The position numbers and the translations under genes were made by a program. Positions 21,804-31,669 of a stretch of 64,000 bases of DNA are shown in pieces. This DNA is from Sthenelais limicola. Its lineage: Eukaryota; Annelida; Polychaeta; Phyllodocida; Sigalionidae. The notes beneath the pieces were generated by a model. The model ran no database searches. It saw only the letters and a list, made by a program, of their open reading frames with translations, and was not told where the DNA came from. Location of the stretch: contig OW804097.1 of the NCBI GenBank assembly GCA_942159475.1, forward strand, positions 38,018,298 through 38,082,297, written 5' to 3'. Position 1 is the first letter of the stretch, and every line of letters begins with the position of its first letter.

Positions 21804-21907
21804 AATAATCGAAAAATTTATTGGACTTGATTCGTCCACATAAGCACTCTGCCTACAGCATATTGTGCTTATGTGGACGAATCTCGTCCAATAACTTTTC
21901 GATTATT
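21804..21907. repeat. Foldback of about 104 bp
   Basis: AATAATCGAAAA plus TTATTGGAC plus GATTCGTCCACATAAGCAC pairs with GTGCTTATGTGGACGAATC plus GTCCAATAA plus TTTTCGATTATT. Arms are about 43 bp with a few bulges, around a 17-base loop. Probably a tiny hairpin MITE. Confidence 0.8.
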
Positions 21908-21965
21908 GTCGGCTCGTTCTATTCTCTCTATTCATTGCAACCCAGGGCACTAACCCAGACTTATA

Positions 21966-22053
21966 AGATAGATCTGAATGGTGTGGATCAGATTTTCGGA
22001 AAATGTACAATTCAATTTCGCCAATCCTCTCTAGGGCCAGACGGAAGACCTAT
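21966..22053. repeat. Segment duplicated at 23860-23947
   Basis: AGATAGATCTGAATGGTGTG, a family-A terminus, and CCTCTCTAGGGCCAGACGGA occur in the same order and almost identically at 23860-23947. A family-A truncation was therefore copied together with its flank. Confidence 0.8.
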
Positions 22054-22506
22054 ATAGTACTGTAAACTGTATAATTGTTTATTACGTATGGTACAACTAC
22101 AAATATGTCTGTGTATCCATGTGAAATCATACTGCTCTGTATGGTTGCTTGATTTATTGCTTACTATATATCTAAGTCACTTTAATATTTTATGTATATA
22201 ATAACTTTATTTCCATCGAACATTTACAGTTACAAAATGTATTTTCAGGAAAAAGGGATAAAGAAAGGCATTAATATATAATATATAATCAATTCAAGAA
22301 CTATCTGTGCTCGCACAGGTTTTCCTAGTCTCCCTAATTTTATGTAGTATTTTTAGTAAACTAAGCACCCTCTCGTAGTACTATATCCATATTCTAAATT
22401 CATGGTAACAGCCGCAAGAAATGAGCTCATGTTAGTCCCAAACCTCTTATCTTATCTTATGCCCATGTGCCATGCTGAATGAGAGGTACAATGATGGAGT
22501 GCAATT
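22054..22506. other. Unassigned intergenic DNA
   Basis: AT-rich sequence, with no gene or repeat family recognised. Confidence 0.35.
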
Positions 22507-22750
22507 GGGTCAAGTTTTCAGAAAATGTACAATTAACCTTAACTGTTCGCCAATCTTCTCAAATAACCCATATTTCAGACGAAAATAAAGTTCAAAAGTT
22601 ACAGTTAAACGTAGCCTAACAGTTTACTAGAATCAATGCAATGCTGAATATTCTCGAATTCACCTAGTATTGACCGAATTGCAGCCTAATTTTGCAGAAA
22701 TTACTGAATGTGTAGAGCTGCCAATTGTACATTTTCTGAAAATCTGACCC
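22507..22750 (-). mobile_element. MITE family A, full copy with AATT flanks
   Basis: GGGTCAAGTTTTCAGAAAAT ... GAAAATCTGACCC, with AATT outside on both sides. Confidence 0.85.
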
Positions 22751-22824
22751 AATTACAGAATCATTTTGTTTTAACTTTTAGCTACATAGTGGCGATTCAC
22801 AACTCGACGAAATGGTTTATGTTG

Positions 22825-23059
22825 GTTAAGATGGTCGGAAAATGTACAATTTGCCTTCCTCAATCCTCTCAAATAACTCAGATTTAAAACCGTAATGAAG
22901 TTCAAAATTCAGTTCACCATAACCAAACAGATTCTTTTAATCAAGGCAATGCCGAATATACTCATATATAACAAGTATTTAACGTTTTTCAGCCTAATTT
23001 AAGAGAATTTACTCAAATGTGCAGAGCTGCCGACAGTACGGTTTCTAATGATCTGACCC
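22825..23059 (-). mobile_element. MITE family A, diverged copy
   Basis: The left TIR is degraded (AAGATGGTCGGAAAATGTAC), the interior is standard (CCTCAATCCTCTCAAATAAC), and it ends TAATGATCTGACCC. Confidence 0.7.
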
Positions 23060-23270
23060 ATATATCAATATTCGACTTTGATAAGGGCATAAAATAAATG
23101 GTGGATGGAACTCGGTACAATTATCTCTATTCATTTAAAAGGAACAAAATACCATGTTCTATTTACACTATCTTAAGGATTAAAAATCTCCCACATTATC
23201 TTCCCTCTCAGGCTCTCCCTTCCCCACCCTCCCCCATCTCCAGCATGCAGGAAATAGAAAATGTAGGCCA

Positions 23271-23617
23271 ATAGGGGGACTTGCATAGCCGCCATTTTGA
23301 ATCTTGATTCGCACGGAATTATGGGACTAATGGTACAGTATAAAATCAATAGAAAACATGTCATGTTCAGCATGGATTATTTATCGATGCTCTAATGTCA
23401 ATATCCATGTTATACATGTTTCCATGACACAAGTCCCCATCTTTCCCATCATGCATTTAGTTAACATAGATCATTTATAAAAGCTATGATATTTCTAAAA
23501 ATATTTTTGCAATTTTCGTTAAACATGTTGCCAAATATATGTAGGTTAGATTTCATCAGAAACTATCCCAGGATGCACTGCAACAGACATGCGCAGTGGC
23601 ACATGCAAATCCCCTAT
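23271..23617 (+). mobile_element. MITE family C, full copy
   Basis: AGGGGGACTTGCATAGCCGC at the left, and CACATGCAAATCCCCT at the right. The inner blocks include TTTTGAATCTTGATTCGCA and CAGGATGCACTGCAACAGAC. TA lies just outside or at the tip on each side, consistent with a TA target duplication. Confidence 0.8.
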
Positions 23618-23859
23618 ACCGTACACAGATGTAGGCTATGGTAAAGGTAAGGTTATATTTATTGAAGGAAGTATGTAAGAACTTTAAGATATAATGAGTT
23701 TAATTTATAATTATTAAACCCCTTTCCCCTCTCCCTGATTCCCACGTTCCTCTCCCCTATACAGGAAAACAATGGACAAACTATGTTCCCCCTCTTCTCC
23801 CCCCAATCATGAAGTGAATTGCAAACCGGTGGATCTACTTAAAAAGTACCCGTTCAAAT
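23618..23859. other. Unassigned intergenic DNA
   Basis: Short gap with a pyrimidine-rich patch near 23720-23760. No gene. Confidence 0.35.
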
Positions 23860-23947
23860 CAGATAGATCTGAATGGTGTGGATCAGATTTTCGGAAAATG
23901 TACAATTCAATTTCGCCAATCCTCTCTAGGGCCAGACGGAAGACCTA
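23860..23947. repeat. Second copy of the 21966-22053 segment
   Basis: Nearly identical to 21966-22053 across the flank, the family-A terminus and the GGGCCAGACGGAAGACCTA tail. Confidence 0.8.
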
Positions 23948-24029
23948 AAGTTAGCACGACTAATTTTAGATTTGTATGTCCTTTTCATGTAAATGACGAT
24001 ATTGAATAAAAATTCTATATATATATATA

Positions 24030-24214
24030 TAACCCACATTTCAGACGAAAATAAAGTTCAAAATACAGTTGAACCTAGCCAAACAGATTGCTAGAATCAA
24101 TGCAAAGCCGAATACTCTCGAATGTATCTAGTATTGACCAAATTGCTGTCTAATTTAGCAGAATTTACTAAATATGTACAGCTGCCAATTGTACATTTTC
24201 TGAAAATCTGACCC
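24030..24214 (-). mobile_element. MITE family A, left part missing
   Basis: It starts within the interior (AACCCACATTTCAGACGAAA), immediately after a TA-dinucleotide run, and ends GAAAATCTGACCC. Confidence 0.8.
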
Positions 24215-24254
24215 ATGTGCGCTTACTGTGAGGCTTGTTGCTATGGAGCCAGTA

Positions 24255-24670
24255 TCTACTAATTCGGTGAGTGCATTTATTAATTTGGTGTCTTGATTTG
24301 GTCTTCTAATTTTGTCACTATGTTCATTAATTCGGTCAAAGTATTAATTAATTTGGTGACTATTTTTTTAATTTGGTGTGTGAATTTATTAATTTGGTGA
24401 CTATTTATTAATTTTGTCTCTGTATTTATTAATTTGGTACCTCTATTTCTTAATTGGGTGACTATTTATTAATTTGGTATTTCTATTCATTAATTCGGTA
24501 TTTATTTGTTTGGTATCTCTATTATTAATTCGGTCATTGCACCCTCTAATTCTGTTCATGTATTTATAAATTCTGTCCACTGAATTTATGTATTCTGTCC
24601 CATTTATTTATTTGGTGTCTGTTTAAACAACATTTTGTTGGTACATTTATTAATTTGGTCTGTCTATATA
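24255..24670. repeat. Degenerate minisatellite, 'TTATTAATTTGGT' core
   Basis: About 15-20 degenerate repeats of (T)ATTAATT(T/C)(G/T)GT separated by variable spacers such as GACTAT and CTCTA, with irregular 15-30 bp spacing. Not coding. Confidence 0.85.
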
Positions 24671-24822
24671 CCTGAAAAAGCCTAAATTATGAAGGTGACA
24701 CTTGGCGCCTCATACTATATCTCTCTTTTCCAGAGAATGTATAATGAATAGAGATAGGCATTGCATGTAAAAAGCCATGACATTCATGCTCCCATTAAAT
24801 GGAAGACCTGAGCTTGTCATTC

Positions 24823-25595
24823 ATATGACATCTGTTGCGTCCCAAAGTCGTCATCTGTACGATCTGTGTAATATTACAGACTTTTCTTCTTTTTTTGCAC
24901 ATATTACGCATAGCCGAAATCCATTACAAAGACACCTTTTCCTATTACAGACTGGATATTCCTATTCCTAGAACAAATAGTTTCATGGCACTGACTATTT
25001 CTTCATTACGGAGATCTTTTCACCCATTACAAGGAGTCTTTTTACTATGACGACTCCCCTATTACCTATGACCTGTGTCATCTGCTGCTATGACAGATGG
25101 CAGTTGGATATGACACTGAGGATTTCTTCCTTTTTTGCTCTTTTCCTTTCTGTCATGGATAGACTAGTGCACCTTGATTATTCATTATTTTTTATACATA
25201 TCAATATATGCGTAGAAATGAAATTTATCAACTCATAGCTGTTAATTTAAAGGCAATACTTTTAAAACAATTTCTAAAATAATGTTTCTTAAAAATAAAT
25301 GGAATGTATCATCTAATAAACTTCACTTTGGTCTGATTTCTATGCGTATAGCCTAGGGACTTAGTGCTAGTCTACTAGCTAATAGTCAAACACCACATAG
25401 TAGTATATATACAAATGAGGGAGTCCCTCAGGCATTCTCAGACTTTCTGAAATCCAAGATAGTATCATTCGGATATTAGGATATCCATAAGTCATGTTGA
25501 TTATGTGTTGGAATATCTTTGAAAAGGAAATGATATTTGAAAAAGAAAAATGTTGGATATATGGGATAATTACTATGACACATTTTTATCCTGAT
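24823..25595. repeat. Direct duplication, unit 1 (about 773 bp)
   Basis: It is collinear with 26699-27882. Shared landmarks include TAATATTACAGACTTTTC, TTCATTAC, CTTCACTTTGGTCTGATTTC, CACCACATAGTAGTATATA, the perfect palindrome TGAGGGAGTCCCTCA (25416-25430) and GATTATGTGTTGGAATATCT. Small frames here (for example 25494-25751) are not supported by conservation in unit 2. Confidence 0.8.
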
Positions 25596-25872
25596 AGTTT
25601 GGGGACAAAACAACATCAAATACCAAATGTTTGTGGATTTTGTATTGGAGAGTCGAATAATAGCAGGACAGATCCCTGTAATGCAGAAACACAACTGTAC
25701 GTCCACAACAATCTCAGTATCATGACCAGTGTGATGGTATGTCATGACTAGAGAGAGAACACAAAATATCAGTTATTATCCTGATATCAATGTTTCATGC
25801 TTAGCAGCCGGGAACTTTGATATCGGTACAATTATTGCATTTGTAGAATCTAAACAGCAACATTCAGCATAA

Positions 25873-26102
25873 GGGCCAGATTTTCAGAAAATGTATAATT
25901 GCCAGCTCTTCACAAATCGGAAATTCTGCTAAATTAGCCTGAAAAATGAACCGGGTATATCTGAGTATATTTGGTTTCGCATTGATTTAAAGTTTCAGTT
26001 CTGTTATGTTAAACTGTATTTTGAAGATCATTTTTGTCTTAAATGTGGGTTATTTGAGAGGATTGGTGAAGGCGAATTGTACATTTTCTGAAAATCTGAC
26101 CC
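25873..26102 (+). mobile_element. MITE family A, full copy with ATAA flanks
   Basis: GGGCCAGATTTTCAGAAAAT ... GAAAATCTGACCC, with ATAA outside on both sides. Confidence 0.8.
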
Positions 26103-26144
26103 ATAAACAAACTAGACATGAATATTGGGAGAAATTAGATAATT

Positions 26145-26440
26145 GTAATGTGTTACAGCAAAATGAGTCACAAGTCGCAATAAATGGATTATGAGATATC
26201 ATCATATTTGAAAAGATGAGATCAAGCTGATTCTAATGATAGTAAACAGTAGGACATCGAATAAATATTTCTATATTTTAAGATTTGTTTTGTTTTGAAA
26301 ATAAGAGTTTGCAATATTTCTGGGTGGAAAATTACTAGTAAAGTAACTAATTGTACTTGGTAGGATGACCTTAGAAATGCATGGATTTCTTTAATACACA
26401 GTCTTGAAATTCGAGACATGTATTTATAGGACTGAAAGAG
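26145..26440 (-). mobile_element. MITE family B, truncated, reversed body
   Basis: GTAATGTGTTACAGCAAAAT, then CACAAGTCGCAATAAATGGA, followed by the body in reverse order (CAAGCTGATTCTAATGATAG). The distal TIR is missing. Confidence 0.65.
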
Positions 26441-26454
26441 CTAGATATCCTAAT

Positions 26455-26698
26455 GTAGGAACTCCACTATGGGAAAAACGGCAAAAAACGGCTGCGACAA
26501 TTTTTTTGCGACGAAATATCTAATCAAGTTAGATATTTTGCAATTGTTGGCAACAAATAAATGTGTTGCCGACAACCTATTTCACCCCCTCATCCACTAG
26601 AATTGTTAGTCATGTCGAATTTTTCCGAATTTTTAGTCATGTTGGCGACGAATTCTGCCTGTTGGCGCCGTTTTTTACCTATAGTGGAGTTCCGCTAT
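26455..26698. mobile_element. MITE family D, copy 1
   Basis: GGAACTCCACTATGGGAAAA plus ACGGC at the left, and GGCGCCGTTTTTTACCTATA plus GTGGAGTTCC at the right. A second member lies at 47876-48084. The body includes GCGACAATTTTT and TGTTGGC-type inverted blocks. Confidence 0.7.
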
Positions 26699-27882
26699 AA
26701 TATGATAACATTTGTTGTGTCCAATAGTCGTAAACTGTATGATATATGTAATATTACAGACTTTTCCTTTTTTTGCACATATTATGCATAGCCTAAATAC
26801 ATTAGATAGATAGATAGATAGATAGAGCAATCTTTTATTCATCTGTGTGTTACAGGCTGTTGATGAACAGGTCAACAGGCCTCTGGGTACCATTCAGGAT
26901 TTATACCCAGATCTTCCGGCCGTTCCCTTAGGCTTCTACATAATTTTGGTTGTGTTATACATTATAAGATATGTACTATACAGTAAAATATAAGATGCAA
27001 AATGCGAAGTACAAGATACGTTCCCCTGACCCTGGGGATAGACATTTACATGGTTTGGCTGCGTAGCACAGTCTATGGTTGAAGAGTATAAGATATAAGA
27101 TATGAGAGTATAAAGTATAAAACATATGAGACACATCATACAAACATGGGATGGTCGGTACAAATTATTACAATAGTGGACTAGGAATCCAGTACAGGAT
27201 GTACAGGATTACTAAGACACCTATTCCTATTCTGGAACAAAAAGTGTCATGGCACCGACTATTTCTTCATTACTGAGATATTTTCTGCCATTACCAACCA
27301 CCACAAAGCGATTACATAGAGTTTTTTTACTATTACCACTCCCCTATTACATATGTTCAGTGTCATCAGCTGTTATGACCGATCTCAACTGATCTTTTTC
27401 AACTATTACGCCTCTTTCTTTTTCGCCTCTTTCCTAATCATAATGGATAGACTTGCACACCTTGTTTATTTTATAATTTAAAAAATATCAATATATACAA
27501 AGAAATGCAATTTATCCACACACAACCAGTATTTCTTGGGCATTACCTACAAAACAATTGTTAAGCTAATTATTCTTTAACAGAAATCATATAATAACCA
27601 ACTTCACTTTGGTCTGATTTCCGATCTATGAGAATAGCCGGATTTGTACTAGTCTACTAGCTAATTGTCAAACACCACATAGTAGTATATACAAATGAGG
27701 GAGTCCCTCAGGTATTTGAGATATCTTTCTGTCAAAAAGAAATCCAAAATATTATCTCTTCAGATATTAATATATCCATAAACTATATTGATTATGTGTT
27801 GGAATATCTTAAAAAAGGAAAGTGATATTTGAAAAAGAAAAGCATGGGATATGTTGGATATTTACTATTACACATTGATATC
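26699..27882. repeat. Direct duplication, unit 2 (with insertion)
   Basis: Counterpart of 24823-25595. It carries about 410 bp of extra sequence at 26803-27213, so the native length again comes to about 774 bp. The palindrome TGAGGGAGTCCCTCA is at 27696-27710. Confidence 0.8.
26803..27213 (-). mobile_element. Insertion in unit 2, with (TAGA)n edge
   Basis: It begins with six TAGA repeats, then GCAATCTTTTATTCATCTG. On the minus strand this reads as a 3' tail ending in a TCTA microsatellite, as in some LINE or SINE insertions. The rest is AT-rich, with repeated AAGATAT/ATAAGATATAAG phrases. No coding region. Confidence 0.4.
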
Positions 27883-27887
27883 CTTAC

Positions 27888-27913
27888 CTCATTTTGCTGA
27901 AAACACATCACAA
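27888..27913 (+). mobile_element. MITE family B, terminal fragment
   Basis: CTCATTTTGCTGAAAACACA then TCAC: only the right TIR remains. Confidence 0.55.
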
Positions 27914-28135
27914 ATGTCATTAATGCCTGGAGACCTTCCATCAATTCTACAGCAGGTGTGCAACACAATAAAGTTTTGTAAATAGTCTTAATTGAATGCT
28001 GTGATGATAATTATCATTCACATCATGCGCTTCACAATTGCTAGCAGGAGTATAAATACAAGCATGAGATCCTCACATTTGTCAAATGGTTGAGTTTGAA
28101 TTAGCGGATCTGTCTAAGGCAGCAATACAAATACA

Positions 28136-28283
28136 ATAGGGGACTTGCATAGCTGCCACTTTGAATCTTGAATCGCATTGAATTATGGGACTAATGGTAC
28201 AGTATAAAATCTATAGAAAACATTCCATGTTCGGCATGGTCTATTTATCAATGTTCTAATGTCAATCTATAGTAAACATGCCA
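28136..28283 (+). mobile_element. MITE family C, left half
   Basis: AGGGGACTTGCATAGCTGCC, followed by the family body up to about GTAAACATGCC. The right half is absent. Confidence 0.7.
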
Positions 28284-28762
28284 TTGAAGAATTCAGGGTC
28301 ATTCTCCGATGAATATTTAGGGTCAGCAGTTGAGCGAGAAATGAATCAACGCAACACACAGAGATGTATGTTTCAAAGCCAAAACCGAACCAAGTAGAAT
28401 GAGGCCGGCTATAATCAGTTTTTATTCTTATATACTAGACAGATTACAGTGATTACACAGGGCCTGGGCTGAATAGACTAAAAGAGATGAATACAAGGCC
28501 AGAGTGACCAGTGTCACACCTGACCAATACCTTTGCGCCACTCACAGAGTAGAGTAGCGTGTCGTTGAGTCAAGACGTGTCCTGGCTTAGCTCCCAAACC
28601 AAGCCAATCATATAGGATTACTACCTGAAACATCGCTCACTGCTTTCCCCCTTCACCCCAGTGCAATCTGGACGGGACACCTTTGTGTGGGTAATGGAGA
28701 CTTTATAGTTGACTTTATTTTGTGAGAAATTATTTGTGTGATTTGATCGATACCTTATCATT

Positions 28763-30688
28763 ATGCAATTCGGAGACCCACTCAGTATCTCTCAGGAGAA
28801 AGCAGACGGTTTTTTTAACGCACCAAACCAAGCTATTGCGAACTTGAAAGCCCCATGTAGAACTAATCCAGTTGAAGATTTTGGCACGAATGTTTTGTAC
28901 GGCGATGATATGTTGGCTATTCCGAATGATCATCCCTCCAATGAAGATCTCAAACTTTCCTTAGAATATACTCAGCATAATATGCGTGCGTATAAGCAGA
29001 AAATGGATGAGGTTATACGTTTTGGCTATGAAACTGATAAGCGTATGTACCGCATTGAGAAAGAAAACCGTATGCTAAGACACACGATAGAAAGTATTGA
29101 AAATATGGCCTTGGAATCGGAATTAGATCGTCGTAGATGTAACCTTATTATCTCAGGTGTTAGAGATCGCCAAGATGAAAACACATTAAAGTTAACAATC
29201 GATATCTGCAGGGAGATAAATCCCCAATTTGGCCTGCCTGATTTCGTCAGCGCTTACCGATTCAAATCGTATGTACAAGGCAGTAGGAAAATCCGTGTCC
29301 AATTCGCTAGTCTAGATGCTAGAAACCACATCTTTGAAAACAGAGCCCTTCTAAGAAAATCTAGATGGTGTAGTCGGGTCTACATTAGTTCCGATATTCC
29401 TGCAACTATACAGGAACGGAAAGACATGCTTATCTCCGTTCAGAAGCATATAAAAGGGATTCCAGATGATGACACACAGGTAGGCCCGATTATTAAAGAC
29501 CATCTTCGTGTAAATGGCATCAGATATAGATATGACCAACTTGAACACCTTGAACCCGGGTATAGATTGTCTGACTCAAAAACCAAGGAAATCGGGGGAA
29601 GAGTTTACTTTCACTCAGAGTTCAGCGTTTTAAGCAATTTCTACCCTTGTGATATGAAGATTCAAGGTTTGTGGTTTAGGAGCGTCGAGCAGGCGTTCCA
29701 ATTTGCGCGTGCAAATGCCCACGGAAGGCCCAACATTGCGAAGGAGGTACACGATAGTAAGGATGCGAAGGGGGCAAAAGGGCTTTCTTACTCAATCAAA
29801 GCAGATCCAGGTTGGGAAGATGACAAGATAGGGGTTATGAGGGTTCTTATCGAAGAAAAGTTCCAACAAAACCCTGATCTCAAGCAAATTTTATTAGACA
29901 CGGGGAAGAAACCTCTTTGCGAGGCCACAAAGGATCCATTTTGGGCTTGCGGCGGTGGAATGCATTCAAAGCTAGTAAAGGAAGGAAAATGCACTGGGAA
30001 CAACGCAGTTGGCCAAATTCTCGAGGATTATAGATCTTTTCTAACTGAAGGCCCGGGCTATGTTAGAAAACAGATTAAAATCACAGTCCCCACAGCTAGA
30101 GCAACAGAAACAAATGCTAATCAATCCCAACTACCAACACAAGCTCCTCCAACTGCTATGTCACAAGGATTAGCCGACTGTTTGAGGGATCAGACAACTC
30201 CCGGCTCAATGGATTGTGACGTAGACGCCGAGTACGCTCCCTCTCTAAATACCGATAACTTTCCGGCTTGCCCTGACCCCGAATATCAATTACTACAGCA
30301 AGCGCAATTCATGAAAAGCGCTCATGGCAACTGGGCCTCAACGGTAGCAAGAGGCGGCAGTAGAAATTCTGGATTTCGTGGTATCCCGAGCAGTGCTAGA
30401 GGAAGAGCAGCGGCTAATAGAAACCAGAATACGAACCGTGAGGTATGGGAATATAGCACCCAATCCTACACCAACAAGAGAGGGAGAACCTTTAGCTCCG
30501 AAGATTCAGTGAGTAAAAGATCAAACAGTCCATTCAGGATCAATAATGTAAATTCTGAGGATGCGGTAAGAAGATTGGAAGAATACAATAATCCTTCCAA
30601 TACCACTACAGATACAATGATAAGTTATGCATCTTTGCAGGATAAGGAGAAGGCAAGGAAAGTAATCGGTGAGCTCGGGCATTTATGA
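28763..30688 (+). CDS. LINE-N1 ORF1: coiled coil, RRM, NADAR (641 aa)
   Basis: Intact frame. Residues about 60-120 form a charged, heptad-rich coiled coil. Residues about 126-205 match an ORF1p-type RRM (start CNLIISGVRD, then KIRVQF), followed by a short C-terminal domain (VYISSDIPATIQERK to VNGIRYRYDQL, about 206-260). Residues about 280-427 form a NADAR (YbiA-like, DUF1768) domain with SNFYP (291-295), SVEQ with Glu309, Trp351, KFQQNP (366-371), LLDTG (377-381), DPFWACGGG (391-399) and GNNAVGQIL (412-420). The tail (430-641) is polar, with an Arg/Gly/Ser segment that may aid RNA binding. The RNA-chaperone role is known for ORF1p-type proteins. NADAR enzymes hydrolyse ADP-ribose linkages. 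Activity here is inferred from retained motifs. Start: first ATG, in-frame, with no earlier extension seen. Confidence 0.9.
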   Translation: MQFGDPLSISQEKADGFFNAPNQAIANLKAPCRTNPVEDFGTNVLYGDDMLAIPNDHPSNEDLKLSLEYTQHNMRAYKQKMDEVIRFGYETDKRMYRIEKENRMLRHTIESIENMALESELDRRRCNLIISGVRDRQDENTLKLTIDICREINPQFGLPDFVSAYRFKSYVQGSRKIRVQFASLDARNHIFENRALLRKSRWCSRVYISSDIPATIQERKDMLISVQKHIKGIPDDDTQVGPIIKDHLRVNGIRYRYDQLEHLEPGYRLSDSKTKEIGGRVYFHSEFSVLSNFYPCDMKIQGLWFRSVEQAFQFARANAHGRPNIAKEVHDSKDAKGAKGLSYSIKADPGWEDDKIGVMRVLIEEKFQQNPDLKQILLDTGKKPLCEATKDPFWACGGGMHSKLVKEGKCTGNNAVGQILEDYRSFLTEGPGYVRKQIKITVPTARATETNANQSQLPTQAPPTAMSQGLADCLRDQTTPGSMDCDVDAEYAPSLNTDNFPACPDPEYQLLQQAQFMKSAHGNWASTVARGGSRNSGFRGIPSSARGRAAANRNQNTNREVWEYSTQSYTNKRGRTFSSEDSVSKRSNSPFRINNVNSEDAVRRLEEYNNPSNTTTDTMISYASLQDKEKARKVIGELGHL

Positions 30689-31317
30689 TGGATCCATCCC
30701 ATAAAAGAACCATTGTTATAACAGACTCGAGGGGCAGACGACTACAGATTTTTTTACCACATGATCAGGATATAGAATGTTATAGTTTTAGTGGTGCCAA
30801 GCTTAGTGTTCTCACAGATAAAGCTCGTGAATTATTCTTTTCAAAGCAACCGAATCGAATTATTATTGCAGGTGGCATATGTGATTTTTGTAGGAAAGAC
30901 TTTAAATCTAAGAGGATCAGCCTAGCACATAATAACGAAGAAGCCCTCGTTGATCTAATGAAAAATAGATATAATAGAGTGATCGACAACTTGAATTATA
31001 TTCCTGACAGTTGTCCCATTGGGCTAGGAGGTCTAATCGGTGTGCAGCTAAACAAATCGAATCATCTACAAGGGAACGCTCCCTTGCAACCTATCATTAA
31101 CACAGCAATTCCCAGTATTAATAAAGCGATCATGGAACTGAACATTCAACGCGGCATCAGGCATTTGAACCTATTCTCTAAAGTTCATGCACGAACAAAA
31201 AAGAAAATGAGGCACTTCTATCAGAGACTTCCTGACGGTATACATTGCGATGATATTGTTTTAAAGCATTGGTCCACTGAAATTGTCAATTTCCACCATG
31301 ACCCTCTATATAAATGA
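30685..31317 (+). CDS. LINE-N1 SGNH-hydrolase-like ORF (210 aa)
   Basis: Intact frame. Block I is ITDSRG with the candidate nucleophile Ser15, block II is a Gly in SGAK (about 37), block III is GGICD (63-67, where a G-x-N-D is usual), and block V is DGIH with Asp184 and His187. Esterase-like SGNH domains are known in ORF1 proteins of CR1/L2-type LINEs and in some Ngaro elements; here the domain is a separate cistron. Its start codon overlaps the stop of ORF1 (ATGA at 30685-30688), which suggests termination-reinitiation. A second ATG follows at once. The Asn of block III is not obvious, so catalysis is uncertain. Confidence 0.8.
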   Translation: MMDPSHKRTIVITDSRGRRLQIFLPHDQDIECYSFSGAKLSVLTDKARELFFSKQPNRIIIAGGICDFCRKDFKSKRISLAHNNEEALVDLMKNRYNRVIDNLNYIPDSCPIGLGGLIGVQLNKSNHLQGNAPLQPIINTAIPSINKAIMELNIQRGIRHLNLFSKVHARTKKKMRHFYQRLPDGIHCDDIVLKHWSTEIVNFHHDPLYK

Positions 31318-31669
31318 ATATTGTTCTGGGACTGATTTAATCAGTCTTCATATAACCATGCAAATTTCGAATGACAATCTTCCCACTACGTATAATCTTA
31401 TATATCTTGTATGCACACATGCCTTCCCACCTTGCAAGGGCCTGTTGTCGCAGTGCGACCAGGCACCGAGTTTGGTGGGTTGGGCATTTGTCATATGCAG
31501 TGCTTACATAAGTGTGTTGTTGTTTCCCCAGTATAATCCATATAAGAACAGCTGCGACATCCTATTGTTGAATGTAATTGTGTACATAACCGCACTTAAT
31601 TCCTTGCCTAGAGATCGGTTCAATTGCGCAAAGCTATTGTCATATATTTTAACGCACTCCTATGGCTGA
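31283..31669 (+). CDS. Possible small linking ORF (128 aa)
   Basis: An open frame overlaps the end of the SGNH ORF by 35 bases, and its stop lies just inside the start of the endonuclease ORF. The product is hydrophobic in its middle (LVGWAFVICSAYISVLLF) and Cys-rich, with no recognised domain. Its length in AT-rich DNA is more than expected by chance, but there is no family support. Alternatively it is simply the intercistronic spacer. Confidence 0.25.
   Translation: MSISTMTLYINEYCSGTDLISLHITMQISNDNLPTTYNLIYLVCTHAFPPCKGLLSQCDQAPSLVGWAFVICSAYISVLLFPQYNPYKNSCDILLLNVIVYITALNSLPRDRFNCAKLLSYILTHSYG

Noticed and set aside
25476..25751. Overlapping 85-89 codon frames
   Set aside because: The corresponding region in the second duplication unit does not preserve either frame.
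24823..27882. LTR retrotransposon with LTRs at 24.8 and 26.7 kb
   Set aside because: The units are collinear and of similar length, but there is no TG...CA boundary, no primer-binding or polypurine site, and the 1.1 kb between them is made of MITEs.
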